DNA of 64,000 bases from an uncultured Prevotella sp. GTDB taxonomy: Bacteria > Bacteroidota > Bacteroidia > Bacteroidales > Bacteroidaceae. The stretch spans positions 7,590 through 71,589 of the forward strand of contig CAKQDG010000003.1 of the NCBI GenBank assembly GCA_934219025.1, in the 5' to 3' direction. The translations under genes were made by a program, and so were the position numbers. The notes beneath the pieces are model-generated. The model was not told the origin of the DNA. It made no database searches and saw only the letters and a program-made list of their open reading frames with translations. Below are positions 50,752 through 58,350 of this stretch, one piece after another (within the stretch, counting starts at the first letter, position 1; every line of letters begins with the position of its first letter).

Positions 50752-51280
50752 GCCATTTCTCTATTGTTGTATCATTCATAGAGAATGTCTTTCCGAATAC
50801 ATTAGTCAGCTTTATATCGCATTGCAGATACGGCAAGTCTTTGATAACATCACTTTTTGGCTCAACGGCATCCGTAATATAGAACAACGCCTTTCTTTGT
50901 CTGTAGTCATCATGCCATAGTATTAAACACCCCTCCATCCTATCAAAGAAATCCGCCCAGGTATTATTCATGACAACTATCTGCTCCGATACAGACACAG
51001 ATACGGGTAATTCCGGATTACACCCAAACACATACAAAGACAGCGTAGATGATGTCTGTTCTCTTGTCGCTTTGTCCGCAATATAAACTCTTGCAGAATT
51101 ACTCTCAGGATAAGATTCTACATATACTCCCTTCTGTTTGCCAACAGCATTCAGTCCGGTCATGGATTTATATCTAATAAAGCCGTAATCATCCTCCAGA
51201 CTTGTGTCTTTCTCGTCCAGAGCAACATAAACCCCGTCCTGCTTCTTGTATCTCCGTATGTAAAATTTCTTCTCTGCCAT
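50717..51280 (-). CDS. Hypothetical protein, first gene of the modification operon
   Basis: 187 residues from ATG 51280, about 20 bases after the promoter. An upstream in-frame ATG at 51331 falls in the -33 box and is excluded. Beta-rich with RRYKKQDGVYVALDEKDTSL and GKTFSMNDTTIEKWLENKGK. No family recognised. Confidence 0.65.
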   Translation of the reverse strand: MAEKKFYIRRYKKQDGVYVALDEKDTSLEDDYGFIRYKSMTGLNAVGKQKGVYVESYPESNSARVYIADKATREQTSSTLSLYVFGCNPELPVSVSVSEQIVVMNNTWADFFDRMEGCLILWHDDYRQRKALFYITDAVEPKSDVIKDLPYLQCDIKLTNVFGKTFSMNDTTIEKWLENKGKEAASE

Positions 51281-51301
51281 GCTATATATATTTACACAAT
51301 A

Positions 51302-51332
51302 CAAAGTTAAATGCAATCCAAACAACAACAAA
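51302..51332 (-). promoter_or_regulatory. Promoter of the minus-strand modification operon
   Basis: On the - strand TTTG (51332-51329), 19-bp spacer, TAACTTTG (51309-51302), then the ATG at 51280. A perfect match to the Bacteroidetes sigma-factor consensus; best promoter in the window. Confidence 0.8.
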
Positions 51333-52197
51333 ACACATCTATCTTCTATATATATATTATTATATTAATTTAACAATTATCGCATCTATATATATTAAAA
51401 TATTTAACAATGTACGCATATAGATAAGGGTTATCATATGTCTAACCATATATTATCATATAGTTCAATATATGTGTATACAATAGGAACAATGATAATA
51501 TATGAACATATATAACCCTTATAGAAGTATAAACATACGAGCCGTCCGGACAACAGACCACAACACGGCAAAAACACAGAAAAGACAAAATAAGACGTTC
51601 TAAGACGTTTTCTTGCTACAAGACTTATAATTTACCACAGAAAACATAAAACTCGCTTAAAACGGCTTAAAAGTGGGTTAAATCGAATTTGACAACATGC
51701 GTGTACTTGCTGAAAAATAAAAAAATAAAAAAATTTTGAAAAAGAGCGGGTCCGGGTGCTGCTCCCTGGTTGCCGGGGGGGGGGGATGCAAACACGGCAA
51801 ACACGGCAAATATAGACTACATGCAAGACGGTTATACTCTATATTGCAAGCGTAACGAACGTCATGCACACAATACAAGCGCATGTAAGCGCATTAAATA
51901 GCAAGTAAGTACAATTACACGGAAACAACATACAAGCGTCTCTTATATGCGCTTACATGCAATTACAGATTATGCAACACGCATGTATATATGTAATAAG
52001 GCGAATTGCACACTATCTTACATATAACTTAATCGCACACGCTCTTATATTGCAGTGGGAGATATTTGCACTCGACATATACAACTGCAATTATACGCAT
52101 ATATATTATATATAATAGGTACACACACGCTAAAACACGTATATTTGTCAATATTTTCGAAAATAAACACTATTTCGTAAAAATAATCTGAGAAAAG
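51333..52197. other. Gene-free AT-rich region, possible origin or control region
   Basis: No convincing ORF on either strand. It holds many alternating tatata tracts, a G11 run (51775-51785), a 14-bp inverted repeat (51881-51894 / 51947-51960) and several cttacatg/catgtaag words. The lack of genes together with repeats fits a replication origin, partition or regulatory site; nothing proves which. Confidence 0.6.
51881..51960. repeat. 14-bp inverted repeat with 52-bp spacer
   Basis: GCATGTAAGCGCAT at 51881-51894 and its exact complement ATGCGCTTACATGC at 51947-51960. Confidence 0.85.
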
Positions 52198-52229
52198 CTT
52201 GCACGTATCAAAAAACCGCCGTATCTTTG
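52198..52229 (+). promoter_or_regulatory. Promoter upstream of the rightward early region
   Basis: CTTG (52198-52201), 20-bp spacer, TATCTTTG (52222-52229) then CAACG. Closely resembles the promoter at 60976-61007 (both have GCTTGC and spacer 20). The first gene starts 787 bases downstream, so a long leader or small RNA is expected. Confidence 0.65.
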
Positions 52230-52235
52230 CAACGT

Positions 52236-53015
52236 AAAATTTAAGGAACACGATTTATTAGCAAGAAATCAACCTTATATTACATGCGCTCTTTGACTTG
52301 CTTACAATACGCGGTGCAACGACATACATTATAGCATGCGGCGCGAGCGGCTGACAATTGCAGTTATACGTGTATAACAGCAAACAGGTACGACACAACG
52401 TGCGGTGCATAAGATATTGAGACTTAACGCGGTAATTATACTAATATACATATACGCATAACAGCAGCGTAATATAATATGCTGTTAGTCGTATAGTACT
52501 TAACTATATGGTTACTTATGCTACCAGACGGGCGGCGTCTGGATAATCTGAGTGTATAACAGCTAAATTATACACGTGCTAAGCAATAACACGTTAAACT
52601 AAAATGCAAAGGTAGGGTGCACAACGTACACCGTGCAACATTAATCTAATTAGCAATTACATCGCTATATATTACACTGATTATGATAGCTATCATAACA
52701 GCAACGATATATACATATATCTAATTGCATGTAATTAGTGGTACGGCATGGTAGAGTCGTATGGTTATACCAATACAGATATGGAGTACATCAACGGATG
52801 GAAACGGCTGTATATAACTATACAGATAGCTACTGAGTATAGGGGGCGGCTCCCTATAGTGCCACAATAATAAAACCCGCTACAATTGCAGCGGGCTGTA
52901 CAATATACGGATAATCCGCATAACTTGCACGATTTATTAGCATCTGCAAAGTTATTGCTATAATTCCGTATCTGCAATTAAGTAAACATTTATTAATAAT
53001 TAAACAGATACAATT
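52236..53015 (+). other. 780-bp transcribed, hairpin-rich leader without genes
   Basis: No ORF supported. Perfect hairpins: TAACAGCA/TGCTGTTA (52459-52487), CCAGACG-ggcgg-CGTCTGG (52524-52542), TATAGGG-ggcggct-CCCTATA (52838-52858), CCCGCT/AGCGGG (52876-52895). A 15-bp direct repeat CACGATTTATTAGCA occurs at 52249-52263 and 52928-52942, framing the region. Could encode one or more structured RNAs. Confidence 0.5.
52860..52895 (-). terminator. Minus-strand terminator in the leader region
   Basis: Read on the - strand: CCCGCT-GCAATTGT-AGCGGG followed by TTTTATTATT. It would stop antisense transcription entering from the right. Confidence 0.65.
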
Positions 53016-54305
53016 ATGTGTAAACTTAATCAAAGTAAGTTACGCGCCGCCGGGTACACGGCGTTCGAAATGTGCGCTGCAAATTACATCGTTGATAATG
53101 ATTTGCAGCCGGGCGCGACGTTTTGTGGTGTTCCGGGACATAAGAGATATGGTAAGTCCCCGGAAAGAATTGAAGTCAACGAAAATAGCAGTGAAACGCT
53201 GCAATTCACGCGAAATACCGCCCGTGAGGGCTTGAAAGTGGTTACAATAGATATTGCAACCTACAGCAACGGAAATAACACTAACAACAATAATAATAAC
53301 CCTAAAAAGCAAAACAAAATGAACAACAACAATAATAACAACAGCACAAACAACAACAATAATATGGATATAAACAACATGCTCGCATCTTTGTTTTCTC
53401 AGCAGCAACAAGCCGGGTACGACAAAGCAGCACAAGAGTACAGCGAACAAATTTCAGCACTGCAAAAGCAGATAGAAGAGCTAAAGAACAAAGGTACAGG
53501 AACTATAATCAACGTTACAATAGACGGAAAACAACACAAGACGGAAACAGATAATATCCTTAACGAACACTTTGAGAACGTCTTACAATTGCTTGCAAGT
53601 GGTTCAAATGTTTACCTATACGGCCCGGCCGGTAGTGGTAAGAACGTAATGTGTGAACAGCTTGCAAAAGCTCTTGACGTTGATTTTTACTATCAGAATA
53701 CAATCCTTACAAAGTTTGATTTATCCGGATATACAGACGCAAACGGAAATTATCAAGAAACGGAATTCTTTAAGGCGTGGAAAAACGGCGGCTTGTTTAT
53801 GTGCGACGAGCTTGATAATTCACAAGCTGAGGCTATAATTGCACTTAATGCAGCACTCGCAAACGGATATTTCACTTTTCCAGGATACGGCAAACTAAAG
53901 AAACATCCGGACTTCTATTGTATTGCAGCCGGCAACACAAACGGACAAGGTGCCACTGAAGAGTATTGCGGCCGTTACCAGATGGATGAAAGCAGCCGTG
54001 ATAGATTTGCTTTTGTTGAAATAAATTATGATAGCCGAATTGAAGACAATATCTGCAAAGAACATAAAGACGTTGCAGAATTCGTTCGTGAACTTAGAAC
54101 AGCAGCGACTCAATTACAGATTAAATTAATAGCCGGATATCGTGCAATGAATAACCTTTGTAAATTCTATAACAAAGATACAAAGTTTGTTCTTAATGCT
54201 TTCGTATTCCGTGGAATGAACAAAGACGATATTAATCAGATATTCGCCTTACTTACTTGCAAGACAAACAAGTACTATAAAGCAATAGCAGAAATGTTAA
54301 AGTAA
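53016..54305 (+). CDS. MoxR-like AAA+ ATPase with Asn-rich linker
   Basis: 429 residues. A small N-terminal domain (about 1-85, LRAAGYTAFEMCAANYIVDN) precedes an extended Asn-rich linker (about 86-116, with several runs of 5-7 Asn), a short coiled coil, and the ATPase domain. Walker A is VYLYGPAGSGKN (about 208), Walker B GGLFMCDELDN, sensor 1 IAAGNTN, and arginine finger SSRDRFAFVEI, matching AAA_5/MoxR proteins. Paired with the DUF7192-like gene next door, as such ATPases usually are with VWA-type partners. Likely remodels a protein or complex during infection. Confidence 0.85.
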   Translation: MCKLNQSKLRAAGYTAFEMCAANYIVDNDLQPGATFCGVPGHKRYGKSPERIEVNENSSETLQFTRNTAREGLKVVTIDIATYSNGNNTNNNNNNPKKQNKMNNNNNNNSTNNNNNMDINNMLASLFSQQQQAGYDKAAQEYSEQISALQKQIEELKNKGTGTIINVTIDGKQHKTETDNILNEHFENVLQLLASGSNVYLYGPAGSGKNVMCEQLAKALDVDFYYQNTILTKFDLSGYTDANGNYQETEFFKAWKNGGLFMCDELDNSQAEAIIALNAALANGYFTFPGYGKLKKHPDFYCIAAGNTNGQGATEEYCGRYQMDESSRDRFAFVEINYDSRIEDNICKEHKDVAEFVRELRTAATQLQIKLIAGYRAMNNLCKFYNKDTKFVLNAFVFRGMNKDDINQIFALLTCKTNKYYKAIAEMLK

Positions 54306-54315
54306 TTATTAATCC

Positions 54316-54341
54316 GTGCACTCTATATAATTAGAGTGCAC
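54316..54341 (+). promoter_or_regulatory. 10-bp hairpin in the leader of the DUF7192-like gene
   Basis: GTGCACTCTA-TATAAT-TAGAGTGCAC, perfect dyad 17 bases before the ATG at 54358, with no T-run after. May be an operator, RNA processing site or translation control hairpin. Confidence 0.5.
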
Positions 54342-54357
54342 ACAAAGAAAGAAAATC

Positions 54358-55158
54358 ATGAAATATATAACAGAGAAATATAATAGTTTATTGGATTTTA
54401 AAAAATCATTAGAAAGAGAAAGCGTCGGCTATACGGCTAAAGAATTTAATCCGGACTTCATTGGTTGCCAAAGCGAAGAAAAAGCAAATGAATTGTTATT
54501 AAACGGCGATCAAAAGTCAGTAAGAATGATTAATGAAAAACAAAAAAAGAGTTTTGTTCAAAGCAAGAACAAACTTTATAAATCAAATATCGGCTTTACG
54601 CCCTGTATGGGGGCGGTTATGGCCGGACATCCGTGCAATATGTATAATATCCGTTCGGTTAAATACAAAGATAGTAAGATTATTAATATATTTTATGCGC
54701 TTGATGTTGATTGGCGTGTTAACCATAAAGATATTGCCGCGGTTGGAGCAAAAATATTAAATGTTGTTGCAAGCCTGGAACATATTGGATATAGAGTAAA
54801 TCTGTATGTTACATCCGTTAGCCACCCTGTTATAGGGGCAAAAAGAAAATGCGACTTCAATAAATTGCTATCTTTGTTTATAAGAATAAAAGAAAGTGGG
54901 AAACAATTAAATATCTCAAAAATAGCGTTCCCCCTGGCAAATCCCGCATTTTATAGGTGGTTTTCATTCAAGTGGAATAATACGGTGTGCAAAGATATTG
55001 TAAATACTGTTGTACTTACTACAGAAGACTATATTTTCAAATATAAAGAGAGCATCTGTAAAAACTTTAGATTTACAGAAAAAGATTTTATTATAGAATC
55101 TTATTACACTCTGAAAAACAAATCAGAAACAGCAATAATGAAAGATATATTAAGATAA
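54358..55158 (+). CDS. DUF7192-like partner of the MoxR ATPase
   Basis: 266 residues. TPCMGAVMAGHPCNMYNIRS, FYALDVDWRVNHKDIAAVGA, LEHIGYRVNLYVTSVS and IAFPLANPAFYRWFSFKW follow the conserved blocks of the DUF7192 group (GxxPxxxxAxAGxPxxM; LExxGxRVxLYV; xPLxNPAFxRR). These proteins are regularly found beside AAA+ ATPases in phages and have a VWA-like fold. Function unknown. Confidence 0.75.
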   Translation: MKYITEKYNSLLDFKKSLERESVGYTAKEFNPDFIGCQSEEKANELLLNGDQKSVRMINEKQKKSFVQSKNKLYKSNIGFTPCMGAVMAGHPCNMYNIRSVKYKDSKIINIFYALDVDWRVNHKDIAAVGAKILNVVASLEHIGYRVNLYVTSVSHPVIGAKRKCDFNKLLSLFIRIKESGKQLNISKIAFPLANPAFYRWFSFKWNNTVCKDIVNTVVLTTEDYIFKYKESICKNFRFTEKDFIIESYYTLKNKSETAIMKDILR

Positions 55159-55160
55159 AA

Positions 55161-55209
55161 ATCCGTATCGGTTAAAAGCCAACAGCCGGGTGCAAGTCCC
55201 GGAACGGAA
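55161..55209 (+). ncRNA. Structured leader motif, copy 1
   Basis: Outer stem TCCGT (55162-55166) / ACGGA (55204-55208); first hairpin around GGTTAAAAGCC; second hairpin CCGGG-TGCAAGT-CCCGG (55186-55202). Located 32 bases before the ATG at 55241. Confidence 0.6.
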
Positions 55210-55240
55210 CAAACATTAATAACTAAAAACAAATACAATT

Positions 55241-55513
55241 ATGAAAGTAAATGTAATATTCGGTAGCGACAAAGAAAAAAGTAACTTAAAAAAGAGTTTA
55301 GTAATTATTGCAATTATTATATCCTTTGTATGCGGGTGCCAAATTGGATACCACGGAGCAAATCATAAAATCCGCATGCAGCGCAAACAATATGCTGCAA
55401 GAATGCAAGAACTACAAAGCGATAATGAAGAATTGCAAGACAATTGGAACGACTTAAACAAAGTATATAAAGAACGAGTTTTCCAGAATATCAACACTAA
55501 ATTAGAAAGATAA
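55241..55513 (+). CDS. Membrane-anchored coiled-coil protein
   Basis: 90 residues: basic start, one hydrophobic helix (LVIIAIIISFVCGCQIGYHG), then a long charged coiled coil (QELQSDNEELQDNWNDLNKV). Preceded by the structured leader. Function unknown. Confidence 0.6.
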   Translation: MKVNVIFGSDKEKSNLKKSLVIIAIIISFVCGCQIGYHGANHKIRMQRKQYAARMQELQSDNEELQDNWNDLNKVYKERVFQNINTKLER

Positions 55514-55514
55514 A

Positions 55515-55604
55515 ATGATACTATTATTATTTATTGCATCCTTAGTCATGTATGCCGCCGGGATATACGTCGGCATACATATTAAAGAATTTACTACAGA
55601 GTGA
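55515..55604 (+). CDS. 29-residue membrane peptide
   Basis: ATG 55515 directly after the previous stop, TGA 55602-55604. One hydrophobic helix (ILLLFIASLVMYAAGIYVGI). Translation inferred from spacing and hydrophobic pattern. Confidence 0.45.
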   Translation: MILLLFIASLVMYAAGIYVGIHIKEFTTE

Positions 55605-55668
55605 TTTAAAGCCGTTCTAACGGCTTATCTTACCAAAGGTGGGCAATTACTCACCTTATAGTTTTAAA
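55602..55668 (+). ncRNA. Structured leader motif, copy 2 (divergent)
   Basis: Hairpin AAGCCGTTCTAACGGCTT, then AAGGTG-ggcaattact-CACCTT (loop containing GCAATTA). The possible outer pairing is TTTAAA with TTTAAA. Ends about 25 bases before the ATG at 55692. Less regular than copies 1 and 3-5. Confidence 0.45.
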
Positions 55669-55691
55669 CGTCTTAAATCAAGCGAAAAAAA

Positions 55692-55871
55692 ATGAAAAAT
55701 ATTACTTTAACAATTAAACAACTTTGGTGCTTAAAAATAATTTTCAAAAGCATAATTGACGCCCTGGAAAAAAGTAAGAACGGAAATTATTATGTAAACA
55801 ACAAAAAATTCTTACTTGTATTAAATGCAAAAGAATACCGTTCATTAATAGAAATTGACAAAAAGCTATAA
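55692..55871 (+). CDS. Small basic hypothetical protein
   Basis: 59 residues, ATG 55692 to TAA 55871. Lys-rich, alternating hydrophobic (ITLTIKQLWCLKIIFKSIID), beta/alpha-like small domain. Function unknown; follows a structured leader and ends two bases before the next ATG. Confidence 0.5.
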   Translation: MKNITLTIKQLWCLKIIFKSIIDALEKSKNGNYYVNNKKFLLVLNAKEYRSLIEIDKKL

Positions 55872-55873
55872 GT

Positions 55874-56170
55874 ATGAAAGAATTAAAGAGATTGGTTGCA
55901 TCCCTCAAATTATTAGGGGTGGTTGCAAAAATTGAGAATACAGAAATCGAAACGTTACCAAACGGAACAAAGGTTGAAACGTCTGAGGCGGTTATCCGCA
56001 AAGATAATTGTATGTGGTACGTGTTTATGGATACATCCGAAATAGAAACACGCTTTGAAGTTCATTTTTATCTTAATGATAATTGCGTATACGACCAGGT
56101 ATATTATAACTCAATATTCGGTGTTGCAAAGCAAATCTTTGTAGACTTAGAGCTAACTGAAAGCAAATAG
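55874..56170 (+). CDS. Hypothetical protein
   Basis: 98 residues. Helical start (KELKRLVASLKLLGVVAKIE) then a beta domain with MWYVFMDTSEIETRFEVHFY. No family recognised. Confidence 0.6.
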   Translation: MKELKRLVASLKLLGVVAKIENTEIETLPNGTKVETSEAVIRKDNCMWYVFMDTSEIETRFEVHFYLNDNCVYDQVYYNSIFGVAKQIFVDLELTESK

Positions 56171-56178
56171 AAAATCAG

Positions 56179-56227
56179 CCGTTGGAAAGCTAAAGACTTG
56201 CATCCTAAAGCGAGATTAGGAACGGCA
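56179..56227 (+). ncRNA. Structured leader motif, copy 3
   Basis: Outer stem GCCGTT (56179-56184) / AACGGC (56222-56227); first hairpin AAG-ctaaaga-CTT; second hairpin CCTAA-AGCGAGA-TTAGG (56205-56221). Thirty bases before the ATG at 56257. Confidence 0.65.
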
Positions 56228-56256
56228 CAATTTATTAATTATTAAATGATAATGAT

Positions 56257-57177
56257 ATGGATATACTAAAAGCAGCCGTGTATTGCGGCACGTACGGCAA
56301 ATATAATGCCGGTAGTCTGAGTGGTGGTTGGTTGCAACTTGCCGACTACAAAGACGCAAATGAGTTCCTAAAAGCTTGCAAGGAGCTGCATAAGGATGAA
56401 AAAAGTCCGGAATTTATGTACCAGGATACCGAATATGTACCAAAGGAATTTTATTCAGAGTCTGAAATATATCCGGAAATCTTCATGACTATACAAGCAA
56501 TAAAAAGTATGTCTGAAGAGCAACAGGCGGCTTTTGAGGTCTATTGTGAAGAGAATGCAGCAATACCAGACATGTTTGATGTTGATGAGTTCTTTACATC
56601 TTACAAACCCTCAAAAAAACAAGACAAATTCAGCCCGGCTTTGCCTGAATTTTTCGAATTAATCAAGAAGAATAATACAAAAGATTGGTACGATTATCTC
56701 AAAAAGAAGACGGCGGCTGTTCTAAAGATAGAACAAAACGGCGGTTATATAGTTTTTGAAAAACCTCAAATTGAGAAAGAGTTCTGTTGGGGGTACGGAT
56801 GTCAAGGATTAACACAAGAAGAAGCATCTGAACTTTGTGAAAATTTTAATGAGGATGATTTTATCGGTGAAAATCTATACAAGTTTGACAGGGAATATAA
56901 GCGAACGTTAGAACAGTTAGACAAATATGAAGATATTACTATAGGCTTTAACGATTCATCTTATGGTTTTATTGAATGTTGGGTTAAAGATAAATTCAGT
57001 ACACCGGATCCAAATAATGAAATAACCCTAAAGAAAGATGATGCATCCGCATTTAGAATTTTATATAAGGAAATTCTTGAAGAAATGAGGGAAGACTTCA
57101 AGAAAAAGCTCAATATATATTTAAAGAAGTACGGATTAAGTAAAATCCGGAAGTGGACTTATTGGGCGGATGAATAA
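56257..57177 (+). CDS. ardA: ArdA-like antirestriction protein with extra C-terminal domain
   Basis: 306 residues. The N-terminal half (AAVYCGTYGKYNAGSLSGGW, LADYKDANEFLKACKELHKD, EFMYQDTEYVP) is the ArdA fold that mimics B-form DNA and blocks type I restriction enzymes. The C-terminal half (about 150-306), with FCWGYGCQGLTQEEASELC and IRKWTYWADE, is not part of the standard ArdA that I recognise. Strongly acidic, as expected for DNA mimicry. Confidence 0.75.
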   Translation: MDILKAAVYCGTYGKYNAGSLSGGWLQLADYKDANEFLKACKELHKDEKSPEFMYQDTEYVPKEFYSESEIYPEIFMTIQAIKSMSEEQQAAFEVYCEENAAIPDMFDVDEFFTSYKPSKKQDKFSPALPEFFELIKKNNTKDWYDYLKKKTAAVLKIEQNGGYIVFEKPQIEKEFCWGYGCQGLTQEEASELCENFNEDDFIGENLYKFDREYKRTLEQLDKYEDITIGFNDSSYGFIECWVKDKFSTPDPNNEITLKKDDASAFRILYKEILEEMREDFKKKLNIYLKKYGLSKIRKWTYWADE

Positions 57178-57181
57178 AATC

Positions 57182-57232
57182 AGGTAGATACGGTTAAAGC
57201 CGTTCGGGGTGGATGCAATGTTCACCCTACCT
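57182..57232 (+). ncRNA. Structured leader motif, copy 4
   Basis: Outer stem AGGTAG (57182-57187) / CTACCT (57227-57232); first hairpin ACGG-TTAAAG-CCGT; second hairpin GGGTGGA-TGCAATG-TTCACCC. The clearest three-way junction of the set. Thirty-four bases before the radC ATG. Confidence 0.7.
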
Positions 57233-57266
57233 ACGAATAAGTTTAATTAAAAAAAATAAAACCAAT

Positions 57267-57917
57267 ATGACTACATTACTAAGAGAAAACGAGCCACAAT
57301 ATAAGGCTATAGACAAAGGTTTTAAGAACCTTACAACAATAGAACTTTTATCTATCATTCTAAGCGATAGAGATGCATCAATAGAGGTTGCAAAGAAAGT
57401 AGATACGTTACAAGAATTGGTAAATTTACAGATGCAAGACCTATTGCAAATACCCGGAATAGGTAAGACAAAGGCGAATAAAATACTTGCAACAATAGAA
57501 CTTGCAAAGCGTTTATCATTTAGTAATCACAACAATAATTCAGAACGGTATGATAATGCGGTTACTATATTCAACTACATGCTTAGTAAAATTGGATATA
57601 TAGACCACGAAGAAGCCTGGGTGTTGTGCTTGAACAATTCTTTTAAGATGATAAAGGCCGAAAGAATTAGCACCGGAGGACTAACCGAAACGTCTTTTGA
57701 CATCCGTCAGATATTAAGAGCAGCTTTAATAAACAAAGCAACAGTTATAGCAGTAGCACATAATCATCCGAGCGGCAACTTGCAGCCAAGTAAGGATGAT
57801 GATAATGTTACAGCAAAGCTAAAAATGGTAGCGCAAACAATGCGCATCCACTTAATGGATCATCTAATAATAAGTGATAGCGGTTATTACAGCTATTACG
57901 AGAAAGGGAAATTATAG
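57267..57917 (+). CDS. radC: RadC-family JAB/MPN protein
   Basis: 216 residues from ATG 57267; an upstream in-frame ATG (57213) would run through the structured leader. The N-terminal helix-hairpin-helix is LLQIPGIGKTKANKILATIE; the C-terminal JAB domain has AVAHNHPSGNLQPSKDD, the metal-binding HxH...D motif complete. RadC-family genes are common in mobile elements; here it sits in an antirestriction/plasmid-like gene set. Confidence 0.9.
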   Translation: MTTLLRENEPQYKAIDKGFKNLTTIELLSIILSDRDASIEVAKKVDTLQELVNLQMQDLLQIPGIGKTKANKILATIELAKRLSFSNHNNNSERYDNAVTIFNYMLSKIGYIDHEEAWVLCLNNSFKMIKAERISTGGLTETSFDIRQILRAALINKATVIAVAHNHPSGNLQPSKDDDNVTAKLKMVAQTMRIHLMDHLIISDSGYYSYYEKGKL

Positions 57918-57940
57918 TTTTAATGTTAATAAATGAAGGA

Positions 57941-57996
57941 TTGGTATAAGGAGTTAAACAAACAGCCTACAACCGGATGCGAGTTCCGGTTGCCAA
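57941..57996 (+). ncRNA. Structured leader motif, copy 5
   Basis: Outer stem TTGGTA (57941-57946) / TGCCAA (57991-57996, one G-U pair); second hairpin ACCGGA-TGCGAGT-TCCGGT (57972-57990). The first hairpin is weaker (AGG...CCT). Twenty-one bases before the ATG at 58018. Confidence 0.65.
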
Positions 57997-58017
57997 CTAA
58001 TAACAAAATATACAATT

Positions 58018-58350
58018 ATGGACAATTTAGACATCTTACAAGCTCTGTATAGTATAATAGTCAGTATGATACAGAGAGATAAAGTTGAGTATCGCGACGT
58101 GGGATGCTTTACTTTAAGAGAAATAAGCAAAAAGCTAACAATAGGCATTAAGAGAGATTACAAATATTCTGTAATAAATCTACAGGTGGGAAATAATTTC
58201 AGTTGCAGTTTTAATACCGGACGTGTATTTGCGCTTGCATCTAAGTTTGAAACAATCTGCAAAATAAAGCAAAAAGACAAATTTAAAATCGCAATAGAAT
58301 TAGTAAACAACAAATATAAATTAAAAGATTATGGAACAAAAATTAATTAA
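58018..58350 (+). CDS. Hypothetical protein
   Basis: 110 residues, Lys-rich, with EYRDVGCFTLREISKKLTIG and a compact alpha/beta pattern. Preceded by structured leader copy 5. Overlaps the next gene by 20 bases. Function unknown. Confidence 0.6.
   Translation: MDNLDILQALYSIIVSMIQRDKVEYRDVGCFTLREISKKLTIGIKRDYKYSVINLQVGNNFSCSFNTGRVFALASKFETICKIKQKDKFKIAIELVNNKYKLKDYGTKIN

Noticed and set aside
51632-51884. Minus-strand ORFs across the G11 run
   Set aside because: Low-complexity Cys/Arg/Pro translation, no ribosome site, no similarity to the neighbouring genes.
52845-52872. CACTATAGGGAG on the minus strand, like the core of a T7 promoter
   Set aside because: Upstream bases do not match the T7 consensus, no single-subunit RNA polymerase gene is present, and the word is part of a local hairpin.
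53040-53450. 136-codon minus-strand ORF rich in Val/Ile
   Set aside because: Antisense of the Asn-rich linker of the ATPase gene.
55186-55202. tRNA T-arm-like hairpin CCGGG-TGCAAGT-CCCGG
   Set aside because: No acceptor, D-arm or anticodon arm around it; the same structure with other stem sequences recurs before other genes, so it is a leader motif.
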